Below are positions 33,136-41,754 of a stretch of DNA of 64,000 bases, one piece after another. The translations under genes were made by a program, and so were the position numbers. The notes beneath the pieces are model-generated. The model made no database searches and was not told the origin of the DNA. It worked only from the letters and a program-made list of their open reading frames with translations. Source of the DNA: Longimicrobium sp. (GTDB lineage: Bacteria > Gemmatimonadota > Gemmatimonadetes > Longimicrobiales > Longimicrobiaceae); the NCBI RefSeq assembly GCF_036388275.1, contig NZ_DASVSF010000086.1:1-64000 (forward strand). Reading direction: 5' to 3'. Each line of letters begins with the position of its first letter. Position 1 is the first letter of the stretch.

Positions 33136-33744
33136 TCACGCTTCCCACTGCCGGAAGACCCACGGCAGCGAAGGAAGCGGCTTCTGCCACAGCCAGGGAG
33201 CGGGGATCTCCAGCCCCGGCAGCACGTTGCTCCGCAGCACAGCCGGATCTCCGAGCGCCACCAGTTCGTACCTGCCGCTCGCGTCCAGGCGATAGGCTTC
33301 GGCGGCCTCCCGCGCGGGATCGATCAGCCAGTACTCGGCGACCCCGGCCTGCTCGTATTCATAGAACTTTTCGCCCCGGTCCACCCCGCGCGTCGACGGG
33401 CTGAGGATCTCGATCACGAGGTCCGCGGGTCCGTCGACGTAGGTCCCGCGGACGCGGTCCAGGTGCTCTGACCGCACGAAGAAGACGTCCGGCTCGCGGG
33501 CCGTGCCGTCACTCAGCTTCATCGAGTAGTTGGGCAGGTACGTACGCCCGAGGTCGTGCAGGTCCGCCCAGTAACGCACCAGCGCGCCCAGCCACAACGA
33601 GAGGTCCGACTGCCGCTCGTTTCCCGGGCTCACGAGACGCACCCGCCCATCCACCCACTCCGCGTGCACCCCATCGTACGCCTCCAGGAACTCCTCGAAG
33701 GACAACGTCCGTGCGTCCAGCTGCAGCGGGGCCTGCGTAGACAT
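33136..33744 (-). CDS. Uma2 family (DUF820) putative nuclease (copy 1)
   Basis: 202 residues from ATG 33744; a GTG codon directly precedes it. Same layout as its neighbour: FEEFLEAYDGVHAEWVDGRVRLVSP, AREPDVFFV, DLVIEILSPSTRGVDRGEKFYEYEQAGVAEYWLIDPAREAAEAYRL. Clearly a diverged tandem paralogue. The gap to the permease stop is 7 bp, so it is within the transporter transcript. No toxin or antitoxin partner is evident. Confidence 0.9.
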   Translation of the reverse strand: MSTQAPLQLDARTLSFEEFLEAYDGVHAEWVDGRVRLVSPGNERQSDLSLWLGALVRYWADLHDLGRTYLPNYSMKLSDGTAREPDVFFVRSEHLDRVRGTYVDGPADLVIEILSPSTRGVDRGEKFYEYEQAGVAEYWLIDPAREAAEAYRLDASGRYELVALGDPAVLRSNVLPGLEIPAPWLWQKPLPSLPWVFRQWEA

Positions 33745-33751
33745 CACGGCC

Positions 33752-34936
33752 TCACGTGCGCAGGCGCGGGTCCAGCGCGTCGCGCAGGCCGTCGCCCAGC
33801 AGGTTGAAGGCGACCACCGTCAGCACGATGGCCAGTCCCGGGAAGGTGGCGATCCACCACGCCTGCGTCAGCGCGTCGCGCCCGTCGGCCACCATGTTCC
33901 CCCAGGTGGGCGTGGGCGGCTGCACGCCAAGGCCCAGGAACGAGAGCGACGCCTCCGTCAGAATGGTCAGGCCGATGCCCAGCGTGGCCGACACGATCAC
34001 CGGGGCCATGGTGTTGGGCACCACGTGGCGGGTGATGATGCGGAAGTCGCTGAACCCCAGCGCCCGTGCCGCCTGCACGAACTCGCGCTCGCGCAGGGAC
34101 AGCACCTCGCCGCGCACGATGCGCGACGTACCCATCCACCCCGTCAGCCCCAGCACGATCACCACCAGCCAGAACGAGGGGTTCTCGAAGATGGCGATCA
34201 CCACGATCAGCAGCACCAGCCGCGGAAAGGCCAGCATCATGTCGGTGACGCGCATCAGCACGGCATCTACCCAGCCGCCGAAGTAGCCGGAAAGCGCGCC
34301 CACCATGGTCCCCAGCGTGATGCTGATGCCTACGGCCACGAAGCCGATGGAAAGCGAGATCTGCGCGCCGTACAGCGTGCGGCTGAAGATGTCGCGCCCG
34401 AACTTGTCGGTGCCGAACAGGTGCTCGCCCGAGGGCGGCAGGTAGCGCGAGGTGATGATGTCGCCCTGCGCCGCCGGGTCGTACGGGGCGATCAGCGGGG
34501 TGACCAGCGTGATCACGTACAGCAGGATCATCACCGCCATGCCGCCCATGGCCAGGCGGTTCTTCTTGAAGTGCCGCATGGCGATGGACCACTGCGAGTC
34601 GCCCCGGGTGCGCGACTTCGCCAGCTGCTTGCCGCTGACCGACTTCCACGTCCACCACACCATCCCCGCGATGACGGCGATCAGCGTGACGACGGCCACC
34701 CAGTAGTCCCAGCCCAGCCGGGGCCGCGGCTCGGGAAGCAGCTGCCGGGCCTGGTGCCGCTGCCAGGCGGTGAGTGCCACCCACAGGGTGAAGGCCCAGG
34801 CCAGCACCAGCGTGGCCACGCGGCCCCACACCACCCCCGCGCCGCGGCGCGGGGCGGGGGCGTGCAGCTCCTGCCCCGTGGCCTGGGGCATGGGCTCGGG
34901 CGGGACCGACTCGGGATCGGGAGAAACGCGGACCAT
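33752..34936 (-). CDS. Peptide ABC transporter permease (DppC/OppC-like) with N-terminal extension
   Basis: 394 residues, about 100 longer than typical DppC. Two extra membrane helices (VATLVLAWAFTLWVALTAW at about 41-60 and WVAVVTLIAVIAGMVWWTW at about 78-96) precede the usual HFKKNRLAMGGMAVMILL start. Then HLFGTDKFGRDIFSR and the EAA loop region EFVQAARALGFSDFRIITRHVVPN. Forms the channel with DppB. 2-bp gap after dppB, and a Uma2 gene follows. Confidence 0.92.
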   Translation of the reverse strand: MVRVSPDPESVPPEPMPQATGQELHAPAPRRGAGVVWGRVATLVLAWAFTLWVALTAWQRHQARQLLPEPRPRLGWDYWVAVVTLIAVIAGMVWWTWKSVSGKQLAKSRTRGDSQWSIAMRHFKKNRLAMGGMAVMILLYVITLVTPLIAPYDPAAQGDIITSRYLPPSGEHLFGTDKFGRDIFSRTLYGAQISLSIGFVAVGISITLGTMVGALSGYFGGWVDAVLMRVTDMMLAFPRLVLLIVVIAIFENPSFWLVVIVLGLTGWMGTSRIVRGEVLSLREREFVQAARALGFSDFRIITRHVVPNTMAPVIVSATLGIGLTILTEASLSFLGLGVQPPTPTWGNMVADGRDALTQAWWIATFPGLAIVLTVVAFNLLGDGLRDALDPRLRT

Positions 34937-34938
34937 GT

Positions 34939-35922
34939 TCAGTCGTTCCGAATGCGGGGGTCGACCACGGCGTACAGCACGTCCGAAAGCAGGTTGCCCA
35001 GCACCACCATCGAGGCGATCACGAACGAGGTGGCCATCACCATCGGGTAGTCGCGCGCCAGGATGGCGTCGACGATGGCACGCCCCATTCCCGGCCAGGC
35101 GAAGATGGTTTCCACCAGCACCGCGCCCGACAGCAGGAAGGGCAGGTACAGCCCCAGCAGGGTGATGATGGGGATCAGCGCATTGCGCAGCGCGTGCTTG
35201 AAGACCACGGTGCGCTCCGAAAGCCCCTTCGCCCGCGCCGTGCGGATGAAGTCCTGGTGGATGACCTCGAGCATGGCCCCGCGCATGTACCGCGCGACGC
35301 CCGCCGCCGACCCGATCCCCAAGGCGATGGCGGGAAGGATCAGGTGCATCACCCGGTCCCTGAATTTCTCACCGCCTGTCAGGTACTCGTAGTCGATGCT
35401 CGTCATCCCCGAGGCCGGAAAGCTCAGCGCCCACCCTTCCTGCCCCGCCCGCAGCGAGAAGATCAGGATGAGCATCAGGGCGAACCAGAAGCTGGGCATC
35501 GAATAGAAGAACAGCGCCAGGAAGGTCAGCACGTTGTCGGCGATGGAGTACTGCCGCACCGCCTGCACGATGCCGATCAGCATGCCCACCACGAAGATCA
35601 CCACCAGGGAGATCAGGGTGAGCTGCATGGTGTTCCACAGGATCCCCGGCAGGATCTCGTTGATGGGCCGCATCTGCCCGAACGAGTAGCCGAAGTCACC
35701 CGTGACGAAGCTCCACAGCCACTTGCCGTACTGCTCGTGGAGCGGCCGGTCGAGCCCGAAGTTGCGGCGCATCTGCTCCAGCACCTCGGGGCTCACGTTC
35801 GGATTGGCGAACTTGGCGATCGGGTCGCCCGGCGCCAGTTGAAGCACGAAGAAGATGAGCGTCAGGATCCCCAGCAGAAGGGGAATGGCGCCGAGCAGCC
35901 GCCGGACCAGGTATGCGAGCAT
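34939..35922 (-). CDS. Peptide ABC transporter permease (DppB/OppB-like)
   Basis: 327 residues with six predicted membrane helices. Start MLAYLVRRLLGAIPLLLGI is characteristic of DppB. ALAPGDP-type motif appears as QLAPGDPIAKF, and the EAA loop as DFIRTARAKGLSERTVVFKHALRNALIP. The gap to the upstream binding-protein gene is only 4 bp. Confidence 0.94.
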   Translation of the reverse strand: MLAYLVRRLLGAIPLLLGILTLIFFVLQLAPGDPIAKFANPNVSPEVLEQMRRNFGLDRPLHEQYGKWLWSFVTGDFGYSFGQMRPINEILPGILWNTMQLTLISLVVIFVVGMLIGIVQAVRQYSIADNVLTFLALFFYSMPSFWFALMLILIFSLRAGQEGWALSFPASGMTSIDYEYLTGGEKFRDRVMHLILPAIALGIGSAAGVARYMRGAMLEVIHQDFIRTARAKGLSERTVVFKHALRNALIPIITLLGLYLPFLLSGAVLVETIFAWPGMGRAIVDAILARDYPMVMATSFVIASMVVLGNLLSDVLYAVVDPRIRND

Positions 35923-35926
35923 CCTC

Positions 35927-37642
35927 TTACCTCGAGCCTCCCTTCGCGGAATCAGGCGCGGCCGCGCGCTGCGGGCCGCCGTTCACCCACCACTCCCAGG
36001 TGCGGGCGTACGCCCCGTAGCTGGTGACGTGCGTGCCCTTCAGCCGCGGGCTGATGCCGGTGGTGTTGTCGTAGTAGTACAGCCAGGTGTAGGGCTGGTC
36101 CTGCACGATCCTGGCCGCGGCGGCGCGCCACAGGGGATCCGCCTGCGCCGCCGTAGGTTGGGAGCGCGCCCGCTCGATCATGCCATCGACTTCGGGACTG
36201 GCGTATCCCACCACGTTGTATGCGCCCTCCGACGACCAGGCGGCGGTCAGGTCGGCGTCCAGCCCCACGCCCCAGCTGCCCAGCGCCGCCTGGAAGTCGC
36301 GCTTCTTCATCAGGTGGTCGAAGAAGGTGGTGAGCTCGTACATCTGGATGCGGGCGTCGACGCCCACCTCCTTCCACTGCCGCTGCAGGATGGTGACCAC
36401 GTCCTGCCGGCGCTGGTTGCCGGTGTTGGTCATCAGCGTGAAGCGGAAGGGCTTTCCGTTCTTGTCGCGGATGCCGTCGTTGTCGGTGTCGCGCCATCCC
36501 TGGGCCTCCAGGATGCGGCGGGCGCCCTCGGGGTCGTGGGGCAGTGGCTGCAGGGCCGGATCGTGCAGGTCGCGGAAGATGGGCGAGTAGGGCCCGGCCG
36601 CGCGCTCGGCGTAGTCGCCCATCCGCAGCTGCTGCATGATGCCGTTCACGTCGACGGCCATTCCCAGCGCCCGGCGGATCTGCGGGTCCTGGAACTGCTC
36701 GACGGTCTTGGCGTTCCAGGCCACGTACTCCCAGTAGCGCCGGGACTCGCGGCCAAAGGTGAGGCCGGGCTGCCGCTGCTGCAGCACCGGCGCCTGGTCG
36801 AACGGGAGACCCCGCGCGAAGTCGACGGTGCCGTTCAACAGTTCGACGATGCGGGTCTGCGGGTCCGGGATCACTCGTATGACGATGCGGTCCAGCCGCG
36901 GCCTGACGGGAAAGTGCGGGTTGGGCACCAGCGTGATGTCCTGCCCTCGCTGATGCGCGCCAACCTTCCACGCCCCGCTCACCACCATCTTCGTCAGGTC
37001 GCTGAACACCGGGTGCGTGCCCAGCTTGTCAGGCGGGGTGGAGGCGTACACGTGGCGCGGCGCCACGTTCAGCGCCGCGTCGAACAGCATGCCCGGGTAG
37101 CGGCGCTTGAAGTGGATGACGACGGTGGAGTCGTTCTCCGCCTGGACCGAGTCGATCTGCTCGGTCATGTAGCTTTGCGGCGAGGCCGTCTTTTCGTCCG
37201 CGGCGGCCTGGTACGTCCACACCACGTCGTGCGCGGTGATGGGCTGGCCGTCGGACCACTTGAGGGCGCTGCGCATCCGGAAGCGCATGGCCGTGGAGTC
37301 GGGGCCCGTGTACTCGTAGTGCCAGGCCAGCGCCATGGGCGACTCGTCCGAAAGGCGGAACACGGCCTGGCCGTTCTCCCAGCTCTGGCTGGTGAGGGCC
37401 ATGTACATCACGTCCATCATGTCGCCGTCCGGGGCGCCCTGGAAGAAGAGGGGCATGGGCCGGCTCAGGTCACCGATCTCGGCCACCACCGCCGTTCCGC
37501 CCCGCCGGGGAGCGCCCGCCGTTGCCGTGTCGCCCTTCGCCGCGCCGTCCGCGCCGCCGCGGTCGCCACACGCGGCCAGCAGGGCGAGCGTGGCCGCCGC
37601 CCACGCGCCCCGGCGCGCCCTGTCCCTCGCCGTTTTCATCAT
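35927..37642 (-). CDS. Peptide ABC transporter substrate-binding lipoprotein (SBP_bac_5), copy 1
   Basis: 571 residues. Lipoprotein signal with LLAAC (Cys about 25) after a twin-Arg-like basic start. Solute-binding family 5 features: GGTAVVAEIGDL, MRFRMRSALKWSDGQPITAHDVVWTY, RRALGMAVDVNGI, LEAQGWRDTDNDGIRDKNGKPFRF. Delivers peptides (or another family 5 ligand such as nickel chelates or oligosaccharides) to the permease. Two Met codons are adjacent at the start. A GC-rich hairpin lies upstream, between it and the other binding-protein gene. Confidence 0.92.
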   Translation of the reverse strand: MMKTARDRARRGAWAAATLALLAACGDRGGADGAAKGDTATAGAPRRGGTAVVAEIGDLSRPMPLFFQGAPDGDMMDVMYMALTSQSWENGQAVFRLSDESPMALAWHYEYTGPDSTAMRFRMRSALKWSDGQPITAHDVVWTYQAAADEKTASPQSYMTEQIDSVQAENDSTVVIHFKRRYPGMLFDAALNVAPRHVYASTPPDKLGTHPVFSDLTKMVVSGAWKVGAHQRGQDITLVPNPHFPVRPRLDRIVIRVIPDPQTRIVELLNGTVDFARGLPFDQAPVLQQRQPGLTFGRESRRYWEYVAWNAKTVEQFQDPQIRRALGMAVDVNGIMQQLRMGDYAERAAGPYSPIFRDLHDPALQPLPHDPEGARRILEAQGWRDTDNDGIRDKNGKPFRFTLMTNTGNQRRQDVVTILQRQWKEVGVDARIQMYELTTFFDHLMKKRDFQAALGSWGVGLDADLTAAWSSEGAYNVVGYASPEVDGMIERARSQPTAAQADPLWRAAAARIVQDQPYTWLYYYDNTTGISPRLKGTHVTSYGAYARTWEWWVNGGPQRAAAPDSAKGGSR

Positions 37643-37726
37643 GGTATCCGCTGGTGTGTCCGTGCTGGTTGGGGAAGGATGCCGCCTGCCGACGCCGGGT
37701 CGCGGGGATGGGGTGGACGCGGGTGC

Positions 37727-37753
37727 CGCGAGCCCGCGGAGGGCGGGCTCGCG
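37727..37753 (-). terminator. Hairpin between the two binding-protein genes
   Basis: Perfect 11-bp stem CGCGAGCCCGC with GCGGGCTCGCG and a 5-base loop, 16 bp after the upstream binding-protein gene. No T-run. It may be a partial terminator that keeps the first binding protein more abundant than the downstream transporter genes. Confidence 0.6.
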
Positions 37754-37769
37754 ACGCGCCGGCAGCCGG

Positions 37770-39407
37770 TCAGCGCTGCCGCACCCACCAGTCGCGGATG
37801 TTCACGATCTTGCTGCGGGCGTCGGCTTCCACGTTCTGCACCCGGGGGCCCAGGCCGGCGATGTCCTCGCTCCAGTACAGGAACGTGATGGGCTGGTCCT
37901 GCTGGATCAGCTGCGCCCACTGGGCCCACACCTGCTTGGCCTGGCCGGCGTCGGTGCTGCGCATGCCCTGCTCGGCCAGCTGGTCAGCCTGCGGGTTGCA
38001 GTAGCCGGTGCGGTTGGCCGAGCCCTTCACCCGGGCCTGCGCGCAGGAGAACAGGGGCGTGGGGTCCACCTTGAAGGTGTCCAGGCTCCAGTTGGCCAGC
38101 ACGGCGTCGTACCCGCGCGCCTTGTACTGCTGGAGCATCGACTGGAATTCCTGCGGCCGGATGTCGATGGCCACGCCCGCCGCCTTCAATTGCTGCTGCA
38201 CCACCTGCGCGATGTCGGCGTGGGTGCGGTTGGCGGAGTTGATGGTGAGCGTAAACCGCAGCGGCTGGCCGTTCTTGTCGGCGACGCCGTCGTTGTTGGT
38301 GTCGCGCCACCCGGCCTGGGCCAGCAGCGCCTTGGCCTGGTTCACGTCGTACGGCAGCGGCTGCTGCTGCGTGTACATGGGGCTCCACGAGGGGATCATC
38401 CCCGTCGCCGGCTGCCCGAAGCCGCCCAGCAGGCCGTCGATGATGCGCTGGCGGTCGATGGCCATCGTCAGCGCCCGGCGCACCCGTGCGTCGGCGAACA
38501 GCGGCCGCGTGTTGTTCCAGGCGAAGAAGGTGAACTCGCGCGACGGGTAGTGGCGCAGGTCCAGCCCGCGCTGCTGCTGCACCTGCTTCGCCTGGTCGGG
38601 CTGCAGGGTGTAGGCGGCCATGTCGGCGGTGCCGTTCACCAGCTCCGTCACCATGGTGGTGGCCTCGGGGGTAATGCGGAACACCACGCGGTCCACGTTG
38701 GGGCGCCCGCCGAGGGGCTCGGGGAATTCGGTGTTCGCGACCAGCGTCAGCGACTGGTTGGACTTCCACTCGCCGAACTTGAACGGCCCGCTGCCCACCG
38801 GGTTGCGGTTGAACGGGTGCGTGGAAAGCTCGCCCGCCGACACGCCCTGCAGCAGGTGCCGGGGCATGGGCGCCCACCAGAAGGCGTCGAGCGCCTGGGC
38901 GTGCGGGGCCACGAAGTCGAAGCGGATGGTGTGCGGGTCCACCACCGTGGCCGACTTGACCATGTTCAGGAACGCCGACCCCAGCAGCGAGGCGGCGGCG
39001 CTGTCCTTGGCCAGGTCGTAGGTGAACTTCACGTCCTCGGCGGTGACGGGCTTGCCGTCGTGCCAGCGGACGTCGCGGCGCAGGTGGAAGGTGACGTTGT
39101 TTTCCGTCAGCTCCCACCGCTCGGCCAGCCAGGGCTGGGGCTGAAGCTTGGCGTCGTACTGGATGATGGGCGTGAACAGCATGTGCTTGATCACGTCATC
39201 GGTGGTCAGGTGCGTGTTGGTGACCGGGTTGAACGCCTGGAAGTCGGTCGACACGGCGAGCGCCGCGGTTCCGCCCTGCTGCGGCGGCCCGGCGTCCTTG
39301 CCCTTTTCGCCCGCCTTGTCGCCGCCGCCATCGCCGCCATCGCCGCCACACGCGGCCGCCAGCACGAGCAGTCCCGGCAGAACCCGCCGGAGATGTCTGG
39401 CCTTCAT
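37770..39407 (-). CDS. Peptide ABC transporter substrate-binding lipoprotein (SBP_bac_5), copy 2
   Basis: 545 residues. Lipoprotein signal MKARHLRRVLPGLLVLAAAC followed by a Gly/Asp-rich linker. Family 5 features: GGTAALAVSTDFQAFNP, FHLRRDVRWHDGKPVTAEDVKFTYDL, RRALTMAIDRQRIIDGLLGG, LAQAGWRDTNNDGVADKNGQPLRF. RBS GAGGGG about 6 bases before the start. First gene of the transporter cluster. Divergence from copy 1 suggests a different ligand. Confidence 0.93.
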   Translation of the reverse strand: MKARHLRRVLPGLLVLAAACGGDGGDGGGDKAGEKGKDAGPPQQGGTAALAVSTDFQAFNPVTNTHLTTDDVIKHMLFTPIIQYDAKLQPQPWLAERWELTENNVTFHLRRDVRWHDGKPVTAEDVKFTYDLAKDSAAASLLGSAFLNMVKSATVVDPHTIRFDFVAPHAQALDAFWWAPMPRHLLQGVSAGELSTHPFNRNPVGSGPFKFGEWKSNQSLTLVANTEFPEPLGGRPNVDRVVFRITPEATTMVTELVNGTADMAAYTLQPDQAKQVQQQRGLDLRHYPSREFTFFAWNNTRPLFADARVRRALTMAIDRQRIIDGLLGGFGQPATGMIPSWSPMYTQQQPLPYDVNQAKALLAQAGWRDTNNDGVADKNGQPLRFTLTINSANRTHADIAQVVQQQLKAAGVAIDIRPQEFQSMLQQYKARGYDAVLANWSLDTFKVDPTPLFSCAQARVKGSANRTGYCNPQADQLAEQGMRSTDAGQAKQVWAQWAQLIQQDQPITFLYWSEDIAGLGPRVQNVEADARSKIVNIRDWWVRQR

Positions 39408-39472
39408 CCCGTCCCCCTCACGTCATCGGTGTGCACCACACGCGGGCCGGACCCGGCGCCGCTGAGACCGGC

Positions 39473-40276
39473 TCAACGATGCCAAGTCCATGCCGGATTC
39501 TCGTAATGGCCCCGGTGCCCCTCCGCGCCCCGCATTTCGGCACCGCTCAACCCCCCTCGTTCCAGCCGCACACCGACCGTTTCCTCCCATCCCGCGGCCA
39601 GCGCGCCGACCAGCTCGTCCCACTCCGGCGCCCGTCCCAGCAGGGCCGAGAGCGTGGCTGGCGGCGCAGGCGGGTCCACGGGAGTGCCGGCCTTCATCAG
39701 CGCCGGCACTAGCGACTGGTCGTCGTCGATGGGGAGCGAGCCGTGCTGAAGGATCACGCCCCGCTCCCGCCGCTGCGCGCTCCCCACCAGCTTGCCGCCC
39801 GCCGCCGTCACCTCGCCCTCCACCGGCTGCTCGAAGCACGGGGCCAGCGAGGGGATGGGCGCACGCCCCTGTCCCGCGGGCTGAAGGCGGGCGTCGATGC
39901 CCAGGCGCCGCAGCCCCGCGACCAGGGCGCGGTTGATGGCCGCGTACGCCTGGCGAGGCGAGCCCAGCACCCCGTCCCGCACGATGACGGAATAGGTCAG
40001 CTCGCGGTGGTGCAGGACGGCCCGCCCGCCGGTGGGCCGTCGGACGACGTCGATGCCGCGCCGCCCGATCTCGTCCCGGTCGTACCCGTCGGAGGGCTGG
40101 TTGCGGCCCAGCGACAGGCAGGCGGGGGTCCAGCGGTAGAAGCGCAGGATGGGCACGCCGCCGTCGCGCACGCCGTCCGCGAGCGCCTCGTCCACGGCCA
40201 TGTTCCACGCACCGGGCGCGGGGGGCGTGTCGAGCAGGCGCCACGCGGTTCGTACGGCGTCGGTTGAGGAGAGCAT
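39473..40276 (-). CDS. Lipoate-protein ligase A family; probable octanoyltransferase (LipM-like)
   Basis: 267 residues from ATG 40276. BPL/LplA catalytic fold: NMAVDEALADG, RRPTGGRAVLHHRELTYSV (79-97), Lys162 in GGKLVGSAQRR, ILQHGSLPI. Cys147 in SLAPCFEQPVEGEV is at the place of the catalytic Cys of LipM-type octanoyltransferases, which favours transfer from octanoyl-ACP over ATP-dependent ligation. Octanoylated GcvH is the known LipM product, and gcvH lies 1 kb away on the same strand. LplA activity cannot be excluded. Confidence 0.85.
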   Translation of the reverse strand: MLSSTDAVRTAWRLLDTPPAPGAWNMAVDEALADGVRDGGVPILRFYRWTPACLSLGRNQPSDGYDRDEIGRRGIDVVRRPTGGRAVLHHRELTYSVIVRDGVLGSPRQAYAAINRALVAGLRRLGIDARLQPAGQGRAPIPSLAPCFEQPVEGEVTAAGGKLVGSAQRRERGVILQHGSLPIDDDQSLVPALMKAGTPVDPPAPPATLSALLGRAPEWDELVGALAAGWEETVGVRLERGGLSGAEMRGAEGHRGHYENPAWTWHR

Positions 40277-40407
40277 GTGCGGCGGATGGTAGGCCGCGGA
40301 TGGTGCGGGCGTCAAGGGACGCGGGAGGGACTGAGTGAATCGCAGGGTGGGCGTCGGCTGGTGCGACAGGCAGGCCCGGTGCTCGGGCCGGCGCCCCCCA
40401 TCCCCAG

Positions 40408-40438
40408 CCCTTCCCCCGCAAACTGCGCGGGGGAAGGG
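40408..40438. repeat. GC-rich intergenic hairpin
   Basis: Perfect 12-bp stem CCCTTCCCCCGC with GCGGGGGAAGGG and a 7-base loop, in the 300-bp gap between the lipM-like and UPF0173 genes. A related imperfect stem is found near 24962-24992, which suggests a dispersed REP-like element. Confidence 0.5.
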
Positions 40439-40497
40439 AGCCAGTCGAGTGCGCGGGGCCAGCGGCGGCGCAACTTTCGAATCGTGGAAAAACAGAC

Positions 40498-40524
40498 AGC
40501 CGCGGAGGTGCACCCTCCGCGGCT
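40498..40524 (-). terminator. Intrinsic terminator of the gcvH-UPF0173 transcript
   Basis: Perfect 11-bp stem AGCCGCGGAGG with CCTCCGCGGCT and a 5-base loop. On the minus strand it is followed by TCTGTTTTTCC, a good T-run. It lies 56 bp after the UPF0173 stop. Confidence 0.8.
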
Positions 40525-40552
40525 CATCCGTTCCTCCGCGCCTCCGCGTGAT
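40515..40552 (+). repeat. Dispersed 38-bp repeat, copy A
   Basis: CTCCGCGGCTC, then CCGTTCCT, CGCG and CTCCGCGTGA in the same order and spacing as at 58687-58724, with a few substitutions and a 1-base indel. Same orientation, and both copies are intergenic. It overlaps the right arm of the terminator. Confidence 0.55.
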
Positions 40553-40579
40553 GCCCTCCGTCCTCGCGGACGAAAAGAA

Positions 40580-41269
40580 TCAGAGCTCGTAGCTGCCGCC
40601 CGGCTCCAGGATTTCCACGCGCGCGGCCTCGCCCACCATCTCCCGGAAGCTCTCGGGGTTCTGGTTGATGACCTCGAAGGTGTTGTAGTGCATGGGGATG
40701 ACGGTTTCCGGCTGGATCATCTCCACCGCGCGGGCGGCATCTTCCGGCCCCATGGTGAAGTTGTCGCCGATGGGCAGGATGGCCAGGTCCACGCGGCCCT
40801 GCAGCAGCTGCATGTCGGTAATCAGCGCCGTGTCGCCCGCGTGGTAGATGGTGGGCCCGCCATCCAGGCTGATCAGGAAGCCGCAGCAGTCGGTGGTGAA
40901 CGCGCCTTCCTTGTCGCCCGCGATGCTGCCGGTGTGCACCGCCGGGGTCAGCTTCACGCGGCCGAAGGGAAAGAGGTACGCCCCGCCGATGTTCATCCCG
41001 TGGCCGTTCTTCACCCCCTCCTGCTGGCAGAACGACACCAGCTCGAAGGTGGAGATGACCGTGGCCCCGGTGCGCTTCGCCAGCGGAATGCAGTCGGCGA
41101 AGTGGTCGGAGTGCCCGTGCGACACCAGGATGTAGTCCAGCTTGTCCACGTCCGCCACCTTGATGTCGGCGGCGGGATTTTCGTCGAGCCACGGATCGAT
41201 CATGATCCGGGTGCCGTCGCCGGTCTCCAGCATGAAGCAGGAGTGTCCGTGCCAGGTAAGGCGTGCCAT
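40580..41269 (-). CDS. UPF0173 metallo-beta-lactamase-fold hydrolase
   Basis: 229 residues. Metal ligands are visible: WHGHSCF at the N-terminus, SHGHSDHF (HxHxDH), HTGS, HAGDTAL and PMHYNTF. This layout matches the UPF0173 metal-dependent hydrolase family, whose substrates are not established. It lies 23 bp downstream of gcvH, so they are probably co-transcribed; the functional link is unclear. Confidence 0.93.
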   Translation of the reverse strand: MARLTWHGHSCFMLETGDGTRIMIDPWLDENPAADIKVADVDKLDYILVSHGHSDHFADCIPLAKRTGATVISTFELVSFCQQEGVKNGHGMNIGGAYLFPFGRVKLTPAVHTGSIAGDKEGAFTTDCCGFLISLDGGPTIYHAGDTALITDMQLLQGRVDLAILPIGDNFTMGPEDAARAVEMIQPETVIPMHYNTFEVINQNPESFREMVGEAARVEILEPGGSYEL

Positions 41270-41292
41270 ACAACCTCAGTGCGTGTGCGGTT

Positions 41293-41682
41293 CTATCCGA
41301 TCAGCGCCTCGTACGCGCCGGCGTCCAGCAACGCCTCGGCCGCGGCCGGATCGTCCAGGCGAATGCGGATCATCCAGCCCTCGCCGTACGGATCGCTGTT
41401 CACCACGCCGGGGTTGGCGTCGAGGGCGGTGTTCACCTCCACCACCTCGCCCGCCAGCGGCATGAACAGGTCCGACACCGCCTTCACCGCCTCGATCGTG
41501 CCGAACGTGCCGTGCGCGTCGAAGTGCTCCCCCGGCTTGGGCAGCTCCACGAACACGATGTCGCCCAGCTGGTCCTGGGCGTAGTCGGTGATCCCTACGG
41601 TGAACACGCCGTCCTGGCCGCCGGAGGGCTTCAGGTACTCGTGCTCGCTCGTGTATCGCAGGTCCTGCGGGACGTTGGACAT
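41293..41682 (-). CDS. gcvH: Glycine cleavage system H protein
   Basis: 129 residues from ATG 41682 (GGAG 7 bases upstream). Single lipoyl domain: YTSEHEYLKP, VGITDYAQDQLGDIVFVELPKPG, then GTIEAVKAVSDLFMPLAGEV with the lipoyl-lysine at Lys67. It shuttles the aminomethyl group in glycine cleavage and is a scaffold for lipoate assembly. The P, T and L genes are not in this window, but a lipM-like gene is close by. Confidence 0.95.
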   Translation of the reverse strand: MSNVPQDLRYTSEHEYLKPSGGQDGVFTVGITDYAQDQLGDIVFVELPKPGEHFDAHGTFGTIEAVKAVSDLFMPLAGEVVEVNTALDANPGVVNSDPYGEGWMIRIRLDDPAAAEALLDAGAYEALIG

Positions 41683-41754
41683 GTCTTTCTCCGCGCGGTT
41701 CGGGCCGGTGTGGTCGGGCGGCATACTACGGGCCGCGCCGGGGCGGGTCAACCA

